50,097 bases of DNA from Peptostreptococcaceae bacterium (GTDB taxonomy: Bacteria > Bacillota > Clostridia > Peptostreptococcales > Filifactoraceae). The DNA lies in NCBI GenBank assembly GCA_030532905.1, contig JAUNKE010000007.1:1-50097 (forward strand), given 5' to 3'. The position numbers and the translations under genes were made by a program. Below the pieces are notes generated by a model. The model was not told where the DNA came from. It made no database searches and saw nothing but the letters and a program-made list of their open reading frames with translations. Below are positions 17,537 through 26,251 of this stretch, in pieces. Every line of letters starts with the position of its first letter. Positions within the stretch are counted from its first letter, which is position 1.

Positions 17537-17953
17537 TTGAAGCTTTCGACAAAAGGAAGATATGGTCTAAAAGCAATGTACGAACTGGCGACTCAGTACG
17601 AAAACAACACACCGATAGCGATAAAAACCATCGCGCACAAGACGGGCTTTTCAGATCAATATCTTGAGCAGATATTCTCGGCGCTGAAAAAAGCAAATTT
17701 AATCGTCAGCGTACGGGGAGCGCAGGGAGGATATTTATTATCCAGAAGCCCAAAAGAAATCTCGGTCGGCGATATCATTCGCTCGTTGGATGGTCCGATT
17801 GAGCCGGCGATTTGTGTTTCCGAAAACGACGAATTTTGTTGTACGGAAGAGGGCTGCGTCACAAGGGTTGTCTGGAAAAAACTGAAAGACAGCATAGATG
17901 ATTGTTTGAATTCAATATCGCTCGGCGATATGTTGGAAAATAAAATATTGTAA
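17537..17953 (+). CDS. iscR: Rrf2-family transcriptional regulator, IscR-like
   Basis: The 138-residue winged-helix regulator begins LKLSTKGRYGLKAM, the classical Rrf2/IscR start. Three or four cysteines in CVSENDEFCCTEEGC occupy the [2Fe-2S] ligand region of IscR. The start is TTG at 17537, placed 6 nt after a perfect AGGAGG; an ATG at 17513 would place that site inside the gene. It is followed 11 nt later by iscS and then iscU, the usual isc order. It probably senses Fe-S status and represses this operon; CymR-type control of cysteine genes is an alternative. Confidence 0.88.
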   Translation: MKLSTKGRYGLKAMYELATQYENNTPIAIKTIAHKTGFSDQYLEQIFSALKKANLIVSVRGAQGGYLLSRSPKEISVGDIIRSLDGPIEPAICVSENDEFCCTEEGCVTRVVWKKLKDSIDDCLNSISLGDMLENKIL

Positions 17954-17964
17954 GGAGAATGTTT

Positions 17965-19146
17965 ATGAAGGCATATTTTGATAACTCGGCGACGACGAAT
18001 GTCAAAAAAGAAGTTGTAAAGGAAATGATGGAAGTCATCGAAAATTATTATGGCAATCCGTCCAGCGTGCACAGTTTCGGTCAGGAAGCAAAACCGATTT
18101 TGGATACGGCGCGCATGCGGGTGGCAAAGTTGTTGAATGCGAATGATAAGGAAATTTATTTTACAGCGGGAGGTTCGGAGTCGGATAACTGGGCTATCAA
18201 AGGAGCCGCTTTTGCCAATCGTGCAAAAGGAAATCATATCATCACTTCAAAGATAGAGCATCATGCGGTGCTTCATACCTGCGAATACTTGGAGAAGAGT
18301 CATGGTTTTGAAGTGACTTATTTGGATGTGGATGACAAAGGATTCATTTCGCTCGACGAACTTCGACAAGCGATTCGTCCGCAGACGATCTTGATAAGCA
18401 TCATGTTCGCCAATAATGAAATCGGAACGATTCAGCCCATCAAAGAAATTGCTGAAATTGCGAAGGAGCACAAGATTCTGTTCCACACCGACGCGGTGCA
18501 GGCATTGGGCAATGTGCCAATCGATGTCAAAGAGCTCGGCGTGGATATGATGTCCGTATCCGGTCATAAAATTTATGCACCGAAAGGCATCGGCGCATTG
18601 TATATTCGAAACGGCGTAAAAATTGACAATCTGATTCATGGTGGTGCGCAAGAGCGAAAGAAAAGAGCAGGAACGGAAAATACACCATATATCGCAGCTT
18701 TCGGAAAGGCATGCGAGATTGCAAATGAAACGATGGACGCGCATATAGCAAAAACGAAAAGTTTGCGCGACCGTTTGATAAAAGGTGTGCTGGAGAGAAT
18801 TCCGCATACCATCGTGACCGGCGATTTGGAAAAAAGATTGCCGACGATAGCAAGTTTTTGTTTCCGCTTCATCGAAGGAGAAGCATTGCTGTTAAGTTGC
18901 GACATGGTCGGGATTGCCGGCTCAAGCGGCTCGGCTTGTACCTCGGGAGCACTCGACCCATCCCATGTGCTGATGGCAATCGGATTGACCCATGAGATTG
19001 CACATGGCTCGTTGCGACTCAGTCTCTCGGATTACAATACCGAAGAAGAAGTTGATTATGTGTTGGAAAAATTGCCGGTGATTGTGCAAAGGCTGCGCGA
19101 TATGTCACCGCTTTACGAAACATTTTTGAAAGAGGAGAATAAATAA
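17965..19146 (+). CDS. iscS: Cysteine desulfurase IscS/NifS
   Basis: The 393-residue PLP enzyme has the PLP lysine Lys202 (SVSGHKIY), the H-T-D aspartate (FHTDAVQA) and active-site Cys325 in GSSGSACTSG. It takes sulfur from cysteine and gives it to IscU for Fe-S cluster assembly. The second ATG (17965) is preferred, since AAGGAGA lies 8 nt before it and only 2-3 nt before the first (17959). The stop overlaps the iscU start as TAATG. Confidence 0.97.
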   Translation: MKAYFDNSATTNVKKEVVKEMMEVIENYYGNPSSVHSFGQEAKPILDTARMRVAKLLNANDKEIYFTAGGSESDNWAIKGAAFANRAKGNHIITSKIEHHAVLHTCEYLEKSHGFEVTYLDVDDKGFISLDELRQAIRPQTILISIMFANNEIGTIQPIKEIAEIAKEHKILFHTDAVQALGNVPIDVKELGVDMMSVSGHKIYAPKGIGALYIRNGVKIDNLIHGGAQERKKRAGTENTPYIAAFGKACEIANETMDAHIAKTKSLRDRLIKGVLERIPHTIVTGDLEKRLPTIASFCFRFIEGEALLLSCDMVGIAGSSGSACTSGALDPSHVLMAIGLTHEIAHGSLRLSLSDYNTEEEVDYVLEKLPVIVQRLRDMSPLYETFLKEENK

Positions 19147-19589
19147 TGTACACTAAGGAAGTTATGGATCATTTCGCCAATCCGCGAAATATGGGAGAAA
19201 TTGAAAATCCGTCCGGCGTCGGCGAAGTCGGCAATCCGAAATGCGGCGATATTATGAAAATCTACTTGGATATTGAAAATGACATTATAAAAGATGTCAA
19301 ATTCAAAACCTTCGGATGCGGCTCCGCGATTGCAAGCTCGAGCATGACTACCGAATTGGTAAAAGGAAAATCCATTTACGATGCGCTCAAAATAACGAAC
19401 AAACAAGTAGCGGATGCACTCGGCGGATTGCCGCCGGTAAAGATGCATTGCTCCGTTTTGGCGGAACAGGCAATTCGTTTGGCAATTCGTGATTATGCGA
19501 TTCAAAACGGAATTGAAATCGACGGATTGACCAATGTGGAAATCGACACCGACCACGACCATCATCATGACCATGAGGATGAAGATTAA
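19146..19589 (+). CDS. iscU: Fe-S scaffold protein IscU/NifU-like
   Basis: The 147-residue scaffold has the three cluster ligands Cys33 (PKCGD), Cys58 (GCGSAIASS) and Cys102 (KMHCSVLA), with Asp35 and His101 nearby. The family builds [2Fe-2S] clusters using sulfur from IscS. The C-terminus has an unusual tail of alternating Asp and His (DTDHDHHHDHEDED), which could bind metal. It ends the operon at a clear terminator. No HscA/HscB or ferredoxin genes follow, as in many Clostridia. Confidence 0.95.
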   Translation: MYTKEVMDHFANPRNMGEIENPSGVGEVGNPKCGDIMKIYLDIENDIIKDVKFKTFGCGSAIASSSMTTELVKGKSIYDALKITNKQVADALGGLPPVKMHCSVLAEQAIRLAIRDYAIQNGIEIDGLTNVEIDTDHDHHHDHEDED

Positions 19590-19601
19590 ATTTAGAAACA
19601 G

Positions 19602-19629
19602 ACCGCTTTGATATCAAGGCGGTTTTTTT
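19602..19629 (+). terminator. Intrinsic terminator after iscU
   Basis: ACCGCTTTGATATCAAGGCGGT (19602-19623, arms of 9 bases with one wobble, ATAT loop) is followed by a run of T. Confidence 0.85.
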
Positions 19630-19753
19630 GTGCTCCAGCTTTTTTTTTTTGTACTTCGGATAGTTTTTTGATTTTGAAATTGTAAAAAAAGAGCTGTTGC
19701 AAGACGGTTTTTTTATCGTATAAATTTTTTGGACAAATTTGATTTTATATTGG

Positions 19754-19782
19754 TTGACAGATGAATCAATTACAGATAATAT
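19754..19782 (+). promoter_or_regulatory. Probable promoter for the exported protein gene
   Basis: TTGACA (19754-19759), a 17 nt spacer and TAATAT (19777-19782), about 95 nt before the start at 19879. Confidence 0.5.
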
Positions 19783-19878
19783 TTTAGTAAAAGTAGGAAA
19801 AGCGTTGAGTTTTTGGATTCAAATTCTATAACCTTTTAATTTTTTGCGGGGCGGTTTTGTTGAATGTCGGAGGAGATT

Positions 19879-20592
19879 ATGAAATATAAAAAGTATATTT
19901 TGTTGTTTGGATTGATAGCTTTATTTTTAATCGGTAAGGTCGTTTTATTTTCCGCAAATGAAAAAGCCGATTCGAGTCAAAGTCATCCGAATATCGTTGT
20001 TACAACTCCTTTTCCAACCGGAGAGGTCACAGACAATGCAGTGGATGTGGAATATGAAGCGCATGCGAGCAAGGGAGCAAAAATCACGGAAGTAAGTTAT
20101 ATCATCAATGGAAAGAAGGAAGAATATATTTATTTGGCGGGAGGAGACGGCATTTCGCCAAAAGGAAAACTTGGTGAAGCGAGAGTGCTGTTATTGCCGG
20201 AAAAAAATCAAATTGTGTTTAAGGTACTGGACTCTTCGGGGAAGAGCGCGATCTTCGAAGTAAAAGAGCAACCGATTTTTCAATGGGGAGGACGAGCACC
20301 GAAAGCAGAGCCGCATGAATTGTCTCAAACACCGGGAGGCGCTTATTATATCAATAATCGAATTTCATTAGGAGCTCGTCGTAATGTTTCATACGATGAG
20401 ATACAAAAAATTGTTGATGAAATCGGAGGAGAGATTATTTCGCATTCCGGTTTAACGGACAGCTATGAAGTTCGGTTGCCAAAAAAATATACATTGGATG
20501 ATATCGATGAATATTGTTACAACTTGCTGGGGATATACCCGAAAGAGCTTGAAACGGCAAATCCGATTTTGCTTTATCAACTGGGAGCATAA
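19879..20592 (+). CDS. Exported protein with Ig-like and protease-propeptide-like domains
   Basis: The 237-residue product has an N-terminal membrane segment (YILLFGLIALFLIGKVVLF), then a beta-rich region with an Ig-like look (VVTTPFPTGEVTDNAVDVEYEA, about 40-130). A C-terminal segment (about 155-225: YYINNRISLGARRNVSYDEI, IVDEIGGEIISH, YEVRLP) resembles the propeptide fold of extracellular subtilases of the fervidolysin type. No protease domain follows, and the protein ends at PILLYQLGA. GGAGGAG is 5 nt upstream of the ATG at 19879; the ATG at 19864 would place it inside the gene. It may be a free-standing inhibitor/chaperone or the stub of a truncated protease gene. Confidence 0.6.
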   Translation: MKYKKYILLFGLIALFLIGKVVLFSANEKADSSQSHPNIVVTTPFPTGEVTDNAVDVEYEAHASKGAKITEVSYIINGKKEEYIYLAGGDGISPKGKLGEARVLLLPEKNQIVFKVLDSSGKSAIFEVKEQPIFQWGGRAPKAEPHELSQTPGGAYYINNRISLGARRNVSYDEIQKIVDEIGGEIISHSGLTDSYEVRLPKKYTLDDIDEYCYNLLGIYPKELETANPILLYQLGA

Positions 20593-20735
20593 AAGAAATG
20601 CCGAACAAAAATTTGTGATATAATAAAAAGTATCCCTTTTTTGATTTCTGTTAGATGTCAGAAAAGGAAAAATGAAGCTTTAGGAGACATATTATATATT
20701 GGTGTTAGTAGAATGATAATTAGGGGATGAGTATT
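20593..20735. promoter_or_regulatory. Leader with extended -10 for the HNH nuclease gene
   Basis: TGATATAAT (20616-20624, extended -10) is present; no good -35 is seen at the right spacing. The 110 nt leader holds no recognised structure. Confidence 0.4.
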
Positions 20736-21506
20736 ATGGAGAAAAAAAATAATTGGAGCAGAGAAGAAACGATAGTTGCTTTTTATGTTTATTGCATCGT
20801 TCCGTTTACAAAAAGCAGTAAGACAAATTCTGTTATTATTCGATATGCGGATGTACTCGGAAGGACTCCATCTGCTTTAAATATGAAAATTGGAAATCTT
20901 GGAAGACTTGATCCTGAATTAAAAAAGAAAAACATCGTAGGGCTGTCACACGGTGCAAAGATGGAAAAACTTGTGTGGGAGGAATTTAACAGCGACAGAG
21001 AGAAACTCATTTTTGAAGCTGAAAAAATTATTGAAAGTATAACCGATAAGTCGATTGAGAATACTTACCTGCAGTCCGATGAAATTGATTATTCCAGTGA
21101 GGACAAAATCAGGCTGATTAAGACAAGAATAAATCAGAATTTTTTTCGTACATCGGTATTGTCCGCCTATAATAATACTTGCGCTATAACAAACACACAA
21201 ATTAATGAGTTTTTAGTTGCAAGTCATATAAAACCTTGGGCAATAGACAAAAGTAATAGACTTAATCCACATAATGGCATTTGTCTTAATTCTATTCATG
21301 ATAAAGCGTTTGATAGAGGTTTAATTACAATAGATAAGAACTATAGAGTAATTATTTCCGGGAGATTAAAAGAATATTACACAAATGAATTTATTGAAAA
21401 TGTATTTAAAAAATATGAAGGGCAAAAAATTTTAATTCCTGATAAATTTGAGCCATCTGTGGAATTTTTGGAATACCATAATGAATTGATATTCAAGGGG
21501 GTTTAA
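20736..21506 (+). CDS. HNH endonuclease, putative restriction enzyme
   Basis: The product of about 256 residues has an N-terminal DNA-associated domain (WSREETIVAFYVY, then RTPSALNMKIGNLGRLDP) known from many COG3440-like predicted restriction enzymes. The C-terminal HNH_2-like nuclease reads ASHIKPWAI, RLNPHNGICLNSIHDKAFDRGLIT with the expected His and Asn. AGGGG lies 9 nt before the ATG at 20736; 20727 is an alternative. It is followed after 1 nt by an HpaII-type restriction gene, then vsr. It may cut modified or unmodified foreign DNA. Specificity is unknown. Confidence 0.8.
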   Translation: MEKKNNWSREETIVAFYVYCIVPFTKSSKTNSVIIRYADVLGRTPSALNMKIGNLGRLDPELKKKNIVGLSHGAKMEKLVWEEFNSDREKLIFEAEKIIESITDKSIENTYLQSDEIDYSSEDKIRLIKTRINQNFFRTSVLSAYNNTCAITNTQINEFLVASHIKPWAIDKSNRLNPHNGICLNSIHDKAFDRGLITIDKNYRVIISGRLKEYYTNEFIENVFKKYEGQKILIPDKFEPSVEFLEYHNELIFKGV

Positions 21507-21507
21507 T

Positions 21508-22542
21508 ATGTATTTGCCGCATTTATGTATAGTCGACAATTTTTTAGAGGATGATGTTAAGTTATACTTCCCAATCATTAAAATTCTGAGAGATAATATT
21601 GGAGAAGAAATTAAAGGATGTGTAGAAAAAGAAATAATATCGATATATATTAATGGATTAATAGTAAAAGAGTTGACAGCTAATGAATTTGAAATTGAGA
21701 CCGAAATTTTATTAAAAGAGATAGGGGATAAAACATCAAAAGGAGCATTTTCCATAGAGAAAACACAAAACTTTATGGACAAAATTTTGTGTTACAAACT
21801 ATCCGCACCGGCAGCCGACAAAAGTGATATAACTATTAAAATCATCGATATCAACACGGGATTCAGTCCGACTGTCGGATTTTCGATAAAATCTGAATTA
21901 GGCTCTTCTCCGACTTTATTGAATGCGGGAAAAACGACAAATTTTATTTACAAAATAATTCACGAACATTCGAATTTGGTTCTGGAAGCCAATGAGATTT
22001 ACAAGGTTACGGCATCCGGAAAAAATCATACCGATGTAAAGGGACGAATAAATAAAATAATTTCAGAAAAAGGAGAACTGCAATATTTCGGGATGAGTAA
22101 TGCGGTTTTTAATGACAATCTTGTGTTGGTTGACAGCAGCATGGATAAGATTATAGCCGAAACCCTCCTATATTTCTATAGAGACGGAATCTATAATTGT
22201 GAAGAAATGGTAAAGAAGCTTGAAGTTGAGAATCCGATGCAATATGGGAATGTGAATGCTTACAGATATAAGTTCAAAAAATTTTTAACGGCCGTGGCGT
22301 TAGGGATGAAGCCGGCGACGATTTGGGACGGAGTGGATGAAGCAACCGGCGGATATATAATTGTTACGAAAGAAGGAGATGTTTTAGCGTACCATATTTA
22401 CAATAGGAACTATTTTGAAGAATACTTGTTGAAGAACACCAAGTATGAAACCGCATCAACATCAAGACACGATTTCGGAGAAATATATACGGAAAATGGA
22501 GAAGATTATATAAAGCTAAATTTGCAAGTGAGATTCAGGTAA
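21508..22542 (+). CDS. HpaII-family type II restriction endonuclease
   Basis: The 344-residue protein matches the HpaII family in order and length: DINTGFSPTVGFSIKSELGS near residue 110, PTLLNAGKTTNFIYKI next, and the C-terminal block WDGVDEATGGYIIVTKEGDVLAYHIYNRNYF. FSIKSELGS contains a plausible catalytic site with Ser/Lys/Glu after an upstream acidic residue. HpaII recognises CCGG; the same target here is inference. The start ATG is one base after the HNH stop and follows AAGGGGG. The C-5 methyltransferase that would protect the host is not seen in this window. Confidence 0.85.
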   Translation: MYLPHLCIVDNFLEDDVKLYFPIIKILRDNIGEEIKGCVEKEIISIYINGLIVKELTANEFEIETEILLKEIGDKTSKGAFSIEKTQNFMDKILCYKLSAPAADKSDITIKIIDINTGFSPTVGFSIKSELGSSPTLLNAGKTTNFIYKIIHEHSNLVLEANEIYKVTASGKNHTDVKGRINKIISEKGELQYFGMSNAVFNDNLVLVDSSMDKIIAETLLYFYRDGIYNCEEMVKKLEVENPMQYGNVNAYRYKFKKFLTAVALGMKPATIWDGVDEATGGYIIVTKEGDVLAYHIYNRNYFEEYLLKNTKYETASTSRHDFGEIYTENGEDYIKLNLQVRFR

Positions 22543-22958
22543 TGAAAAAGTACGGACCTATGACCCGAAGCGAAAATATGTCAAGGGTCAAAAGCAAAAA
22601 TACTCAACCCGAGATTTACTTGAGAAAGATTTTATGGAAGAAGGGTTTCAGATATAGGTTGAATTATAAGAGTTTGCCGGGAAAACCCGATATTTATATA
22701 TCCAAATATAAAACGGCGATATTTATAAACGGTTGTTTTTGGCATATGCATGAAAACTGCAAATACTCATCCATACCTAAAAATAATCATGAATTTTGGA
22801 AGAAAAAGCTTGAAAGTAATGTTGAGAGAGACAAGAAGAACTATAAGGAGCTTGCAAATTTGGGAATCAAAGTTATTGTAGTTTGGACATGTGAGATTAA
22901 AAAGATGGTTAAAGATGAGATGATGGTGGAAAGATTGATTGATTCAATTATATGTTGA
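22542..22958 (+). CDS. vsr: Very short patch repair endonuclease Vsr
   Basis: The 138-residue protein starts MKKYGPMTRSENMSRVKSKNTQPEIYLRK, followed by LPGKPDIYIS with the catalytic Asp, and the zinc-associated GCFWHMHENC and WTCEIKK. Vsr nicks at T:G mismatches made by deamination of 5-methylcytosine and is normally found with a C-5 methyltransferase. The ATG overlaps the HpaII-type gene stop as TAATG, so the two are one transcript. Its presence points to a past or distant m5C methyltransferase. Confidence 0.93.
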   Translation: MKKYGPMTRSENMSRVKSKNTQPEIYLRKILWKKGFRYRLNYKSLPGKPDIYISKYKTAIFINGCFWHMHENCKYSSIPKNNHEFWKKKLESNVERDKKNYKELANLGIKVIVVWTCEIKKMVKDEMMVERLIDSIIC

Positions 22959-23049
22959 TAACATACAGAGTTTTCCAAGTGTGCTTATCTCTATTTTGAT
23001 AAAAGCCTGCATATTAAGGAAGAAAAAATTGTATGTTTTCAAAAGAGGC

Positions 23050-23078
23050 TTGCGAAAAGTAAAAAATTGATTTATAAT
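23050..23078 (+). promoter_or_regulatory. Promoter of the alaS leader
   Basis: TTGCGA (23050-23055), a 17 nt spacer and TATAAT (23073-23078), just upstream of the T-box stem I. Confidence 0.7.
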
Positions 23079-23089
23079 CACAATAGGCG

Positions 23090-23330
23090 TTGAAGAGGCT
23101 AAGTAGTTTGCGACCATCAGAGAGGGAGGACGGTGAAAGCTCCCATTGCATACGAAGCTACCTTGGAGCTCCTTTTAATCAAAGGCGTTGATTGCGTTAT
23201 AATCATAGAGAGGTTTCTGTTGAGCGGGTTGATTTTGAAATGATTTTGTTTTCCCTTTGCAAACAGGAACAAATAAGGTGGTACCGCGGATAATTCGCCC
23301 TTGTGAGAAATTCTCACAAGGGTTTTTTAA
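23090..23330 (+). promoter_or_regulatory. T-box riboswitch for alanyl-tRNA, upstream of alaS
   Basis: Stem I has GAGAGGGAGGACGGTGAAAGCTCCC-like elements (about 23120-23144; AGAGAG and GGTGAAAGC are typical). The specifier loop holds GCT, an alanine codon, at 23157-23159, followed by the usual ACCTTGGAGC. The T-box sequence AAGGTGGTACCGCGG is at 23275-23289. The terminator stem is 23298-23309 with 23311-23322, then TTTTTT. Uncharged tRNA-Ala should stabilise the antiterminator and turn on alaS. Confidence 0.93.
23298..23328 (+). terminator. T-box attenuator terminator
   Basis: A 12-base arm pair (23298-23309/23311-23322) closes as at least 10 bp with a small loop, followed by six T. It competes with the antiterminator that includes 23275-23289. 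Confidence 0.9.
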
Positions 23331-23344
23331 TATGGAGGAGAAAG

Positions 23345-25981
23345 ATGAAAGTTAGTGAAATCAGAAAGGCGTATTTGGATTTTTTTGAGAAGCATGGACA
23401 TTATGTGCAGGAAAGTTTTCCGCTCGTTCCGATCAATGATGAGAGTTTGCTGCTCATCAATGCGGGGATGGCGCCGCTCAAAAATTATTTTTTAGGAATT
23501 GAAACGCCGCCGAGCAAACGCATGGTGAGCTGTCAAAAATGTATTCGTACAGGCGATATCGATAATGTAGGAAAAACTGCGCGCCACGCGACTTTTTTTG
23601 AAATGCTCGGGAATTTTTCTTTCGGCGATTATTTTAAGAAAGAGGCGATTGCTTGGGCATGGGAATTTGTGACCGAGTATTTGAAATTGGATAAAGATAA
23701 ATTGTGGGTGACTGTTTATTTGGAGGACGACGAGGCGCTTGAGATTTGGGCAAAGGAGCAAAATATTCCGCGCGAGCGCATTGTCAAACTCGGCAAAGAC
23801 GACAACTTCTGGGAAATCGGAACGGGAACGGGGCCGTCGGGACCTTGCTCCGAAATTTATATCGATAGGGGCAATCATTTTAATTGTGACAATCCGGATT
23901 GTAAACCGGGTTGTGATTGCGACCGTTTCTTAGAGTTTTGGAATCTTGTGTTCACTCAATTTGACAAAGATTTGGATGGAAATTACAATCCGTTGGACTT
24001 CCCGAATATCGATACGGGGATGGGATTGGAGCGAATCGCCTGCATTATGCAAAATGTTGACAGCATTTTTGACATCGATACGATGGTGAAGATTCGCGAA
24101 AAGGTCAGCGAGCTTTCCGGCGTCGCTTACGGACAGAGTGAGAAAACCGATATTTCGATTCGTATTATCACCGACCATACGAGAGCGACAACCTTCCTGC
24201 TCAACGACGGCGTTATTCCGTCCAATGAAGGAAGAGGATATATTTTGCGAAGATTGCTTCGACGAGCGGCTCGACATGGTAAATTGTTGGGGCTTCATCA
24301 TGACTTTTTGACGGATATCGCAAAAGTGGTCATTTCGGAATACGGCGACGCATATCCGGAGCTTCGTGAAAAAGAAGAATATATATACAAGCTGATTAAA
24401 ATAGAAGAGAAAAAATTCCAAGAGACCATCGACCAAGGCTTGAATATTTTGGAGCAACAAATCGACGAGCTCGACAAAAAGGGCGAAAAAATGCTTTCGG
24501 GTTCGGAGGCGTTCAAGTTGTATGACACTTTCGGTTTCCCGCTTGAAATCACGATGGAGATTTTGGCGGAGCAGGGCAAGACCTTAGACATCGAGTCGTT
24601 CAATCAGTTGATGGAAGTTCAACGCGAGACAGCAAGAAAGGCAAGAACCGCAAGCGAAGGAGAAGGCTGGAAGAAAAGTGCGCTCGATATGTTGCCGGCG
24701 GAACTTTCTACGGAATTTGTCGGCTATGACAAAATGAAAGTTCAGACGAAGGTTCAATATATCGTGAAAAATGAAGAAGCGGTGGAGAGTCTTGTCAAAG
24801 GCGATAAGGCAACCGTCATTTTGGAGCAGTCCGTATTTTATGGAGAAGGCGGCGGTCAGGTCGGCGACAAAGGAAGATTTCTGTCGGACAATTTTGAGGC
24901 GACGGTTTTTGACACGCAGAAAACGGCGAACGGTTTGGTGCTTCACTTCGTTGAAGTGACGAGAGGAGAGCTCAAACTTCACGATGAAGTCAAGGCGATT
25001 GTGGAAGATAATCGTCGGAAGGATATTATGAAAAACCACAGTGCGACGCATTTGATGCACAAGGCGCTCAAAATCGTGCTCGGCGACCATGTTTCGCAGG
25101 CGGGATCTTATGTCGATGACAAACGATTGCGTTTTGACTTCAACCACTTTGAAGCGGTGACGGCGGAGCAAATTGCTGAAATCGAAAGAATCGTCAACGA
25201 AGAAATTTTCAACGAATTGCCGATTCATGTGGAGAATATGCCGATTGACGATGCGAAAAAACTCGGCGCGGCTGCGCAATTCGGCGAAAAATACGGTGAT
25301 ATCGTTCGCGTCGTAAGCATGGGCGATTTTTCCATCGAGCTTTGCGGAGGAACGCATATCGAGAATACGATTGAGATTATGATGTTCAAAATCGTTGCGG
25401 AAAGCAGCGTTGCGTCGGGCGTTCGACGAGTCGAAGCGATTACGGGACGCAATGTGTTGAACTATTTGTACGAAAAAGAATTGAAAATTGATAAAATAGC
25501 TGATATACTAAAGAGTAACCAAGCCTCTGTCGAAATAAGAGCGGAACAAATTGTAAAAGAACTCAAGGCAAGCAAGAAGGAAGTCGAAAAGCTGAAACTT
25601 GAGCAATCGTCGCAAGAGGCGAACAAGTCGATGGAAAGTGCAATCGATGTAAAAGGAATCAAAGTGATTATCGACAAGATTGATGATGCACCGATTGATT
25701 CACTTCGCAACATCGCACAGGGAATCATCGACAAATATGACGATGCGTTGGTGCTGCTCGGAAGCATCAGCGATGAGAAAATCGGTTATGTATGTGCGGC
25801 GGGAAAAACTGCAGTTTCCAAAGGAGCGCATGCGGGAAATATTGTAAAAGCGGTTGCGAGTGTTGCAGGTGGCGGCGGCGGTGGAAAACCGACCTTTGCA
25901 CAAGCCGGCGGAAAGGATATTTCCAAATTTGACGACTCACTCAGAGAAGCACAGACAGTAATTGAAAATATGATAAAATAA
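23345..25981 (+). CDS. alaS: Alanyl-tRNA synthetase
   Basis: The 878-residue class II synthetase is of normal length. The N-terminal catalytic core includes motif-2-like KCIRTGDIDNVGKT. An insert with clustered cysteines and histidines, CDNPDCKPGCDC, occurs at about 193-205. The editing domain shows HSATHLMH and CGGTH, and the C-Ala domain is at the end with a glycine-rich GGGGGGKPTFAQAGG. The start at 23345 follows GGAGGA; earlier in-frame codons fall inside the T-box terminator. Expression depends on tRNA-Ala charging through the T-box. ireB, ruvX and a DUF1292 gene follow closely, the usual Bacillota order. Confidence 0.98.
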   Translation: MKVSEIRKAYLDFFEKHGHYVQESFPLVPINDESLLLINAGMAPLKNYFLGIETPPSKRMVSCQKCIRTGDIDNVGKTARHATFFEMLGNFSFGDYFKKEAIAWAWEFVTEYLKLDKDKLWVTVYLEDDEALEIWAKEQNIPRERIVKLGKDDNFWEIGTGTGPSGPCSEIYIDRGNHFNCDNPDCKPGCDCDRFLEFWNLVFTQFDKDLDGNYNPLDFPNIDTGMGLERIACIMQNVDSIFDIDTMVKIREKVSELSGVAYGQSEKTDISIRIITDHTRATTFLLNDGVIPSNEGRGYILRRLLRRAARHGKLLGLHHDFLTDIAKVVISEYGDAYPELREKEEYIYKLIKIEEKKFQETIDQGLNILEQQIDELDKKGEKMLSGSEAFKLYDTFGFPLEITMEILAEQGKTLDIESFNQLMEVQRETARKARTASEGEGWKKSALDMLPAELSTEFVGYDKMKVQTKVQYIVKNEEAVESLVKGDKATVILEQSVFYGEGGGQVGDKGRFLSDNFEATVFDTQKTANGLVLHFVEVTRGELKLHDEVKAIVEDNRRKDIMKNHSATHLMHKALKIVLGDHVSQAGSYVDDKRLRFDFNHFEAVTAEQIAEIERIVNEEIFNELPIHVENMPIDDAKKLGAAAQFGEKYGDIVRVVSMGDFSIELCGGTHIENTIEIMMFKIVAESSVASGVRRVEAITGRNVLNYLYEKELKIDKIADILKSNQASVEIRAEQIVKELKASKKEVEKLKLEQSSQEANKSMESAIDVKGIKVIIDKIDDAPIDSLRNIAQGIIDKYDDALVLLGSISDEKIGYVCAAGKTAVSKGAHAGNIVKAVASVAGGGGGGKPTFAQAGGKDISKFDDSLREAQTVIENMIK

Positions 25982-25996
25982 GAAAAGAGGTATAAC

Positions 25997-26251
25997 ATGG
26001 ACAAGCTGGAATACACGATGACTTTTCAGGCTCAAAAAGATAATTCCGAATCTGAAAAAGAAATTATGAAAAAAGTATATGCGGCACTTGAAGAAAAAGG
26101 CTATAATGCCATCAACCAGCTTGTAGGTTATTTTCTTTCGGGAGACCCAAGCTATATTACAAGTCATAATAATGCGCGTAGCTTGATTCGAAGATTTGAG
26201 CGAGATGAGCTTTTGGAAGTGATTTTGAAAAGCTATATTGAAAATAATTAG
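25997..26251 (+). CDS. ireB: IreB family regulatory protein (DUF965)
   Basis: The 84-residue protein matches Ire[39 protein letters not shown] and the conserved [10 protein letters not shown]. In Enterococcus IreB is a phosphorylation target of the Ser/Thr kinase IreK and affects cephalosporin tolerance. AAGAGG precedes the start. ruvX begins right after its stop. Confidence 0.93.
   Translation: MDKLEYTMTFQAQKDNSESEKEIMKKVYAALEEKGYNAINQLVGYFLSGDPSYITSHNNARSLIRRFERDELLEVILKSYIENN

Noticed and set aside
19640..19720. Second terminator after iscU (GAGCTGTTGC with a T run)
   Set aside because: No convincing stem accompanies the T runs; the hairpin at 19602 already explains termination.
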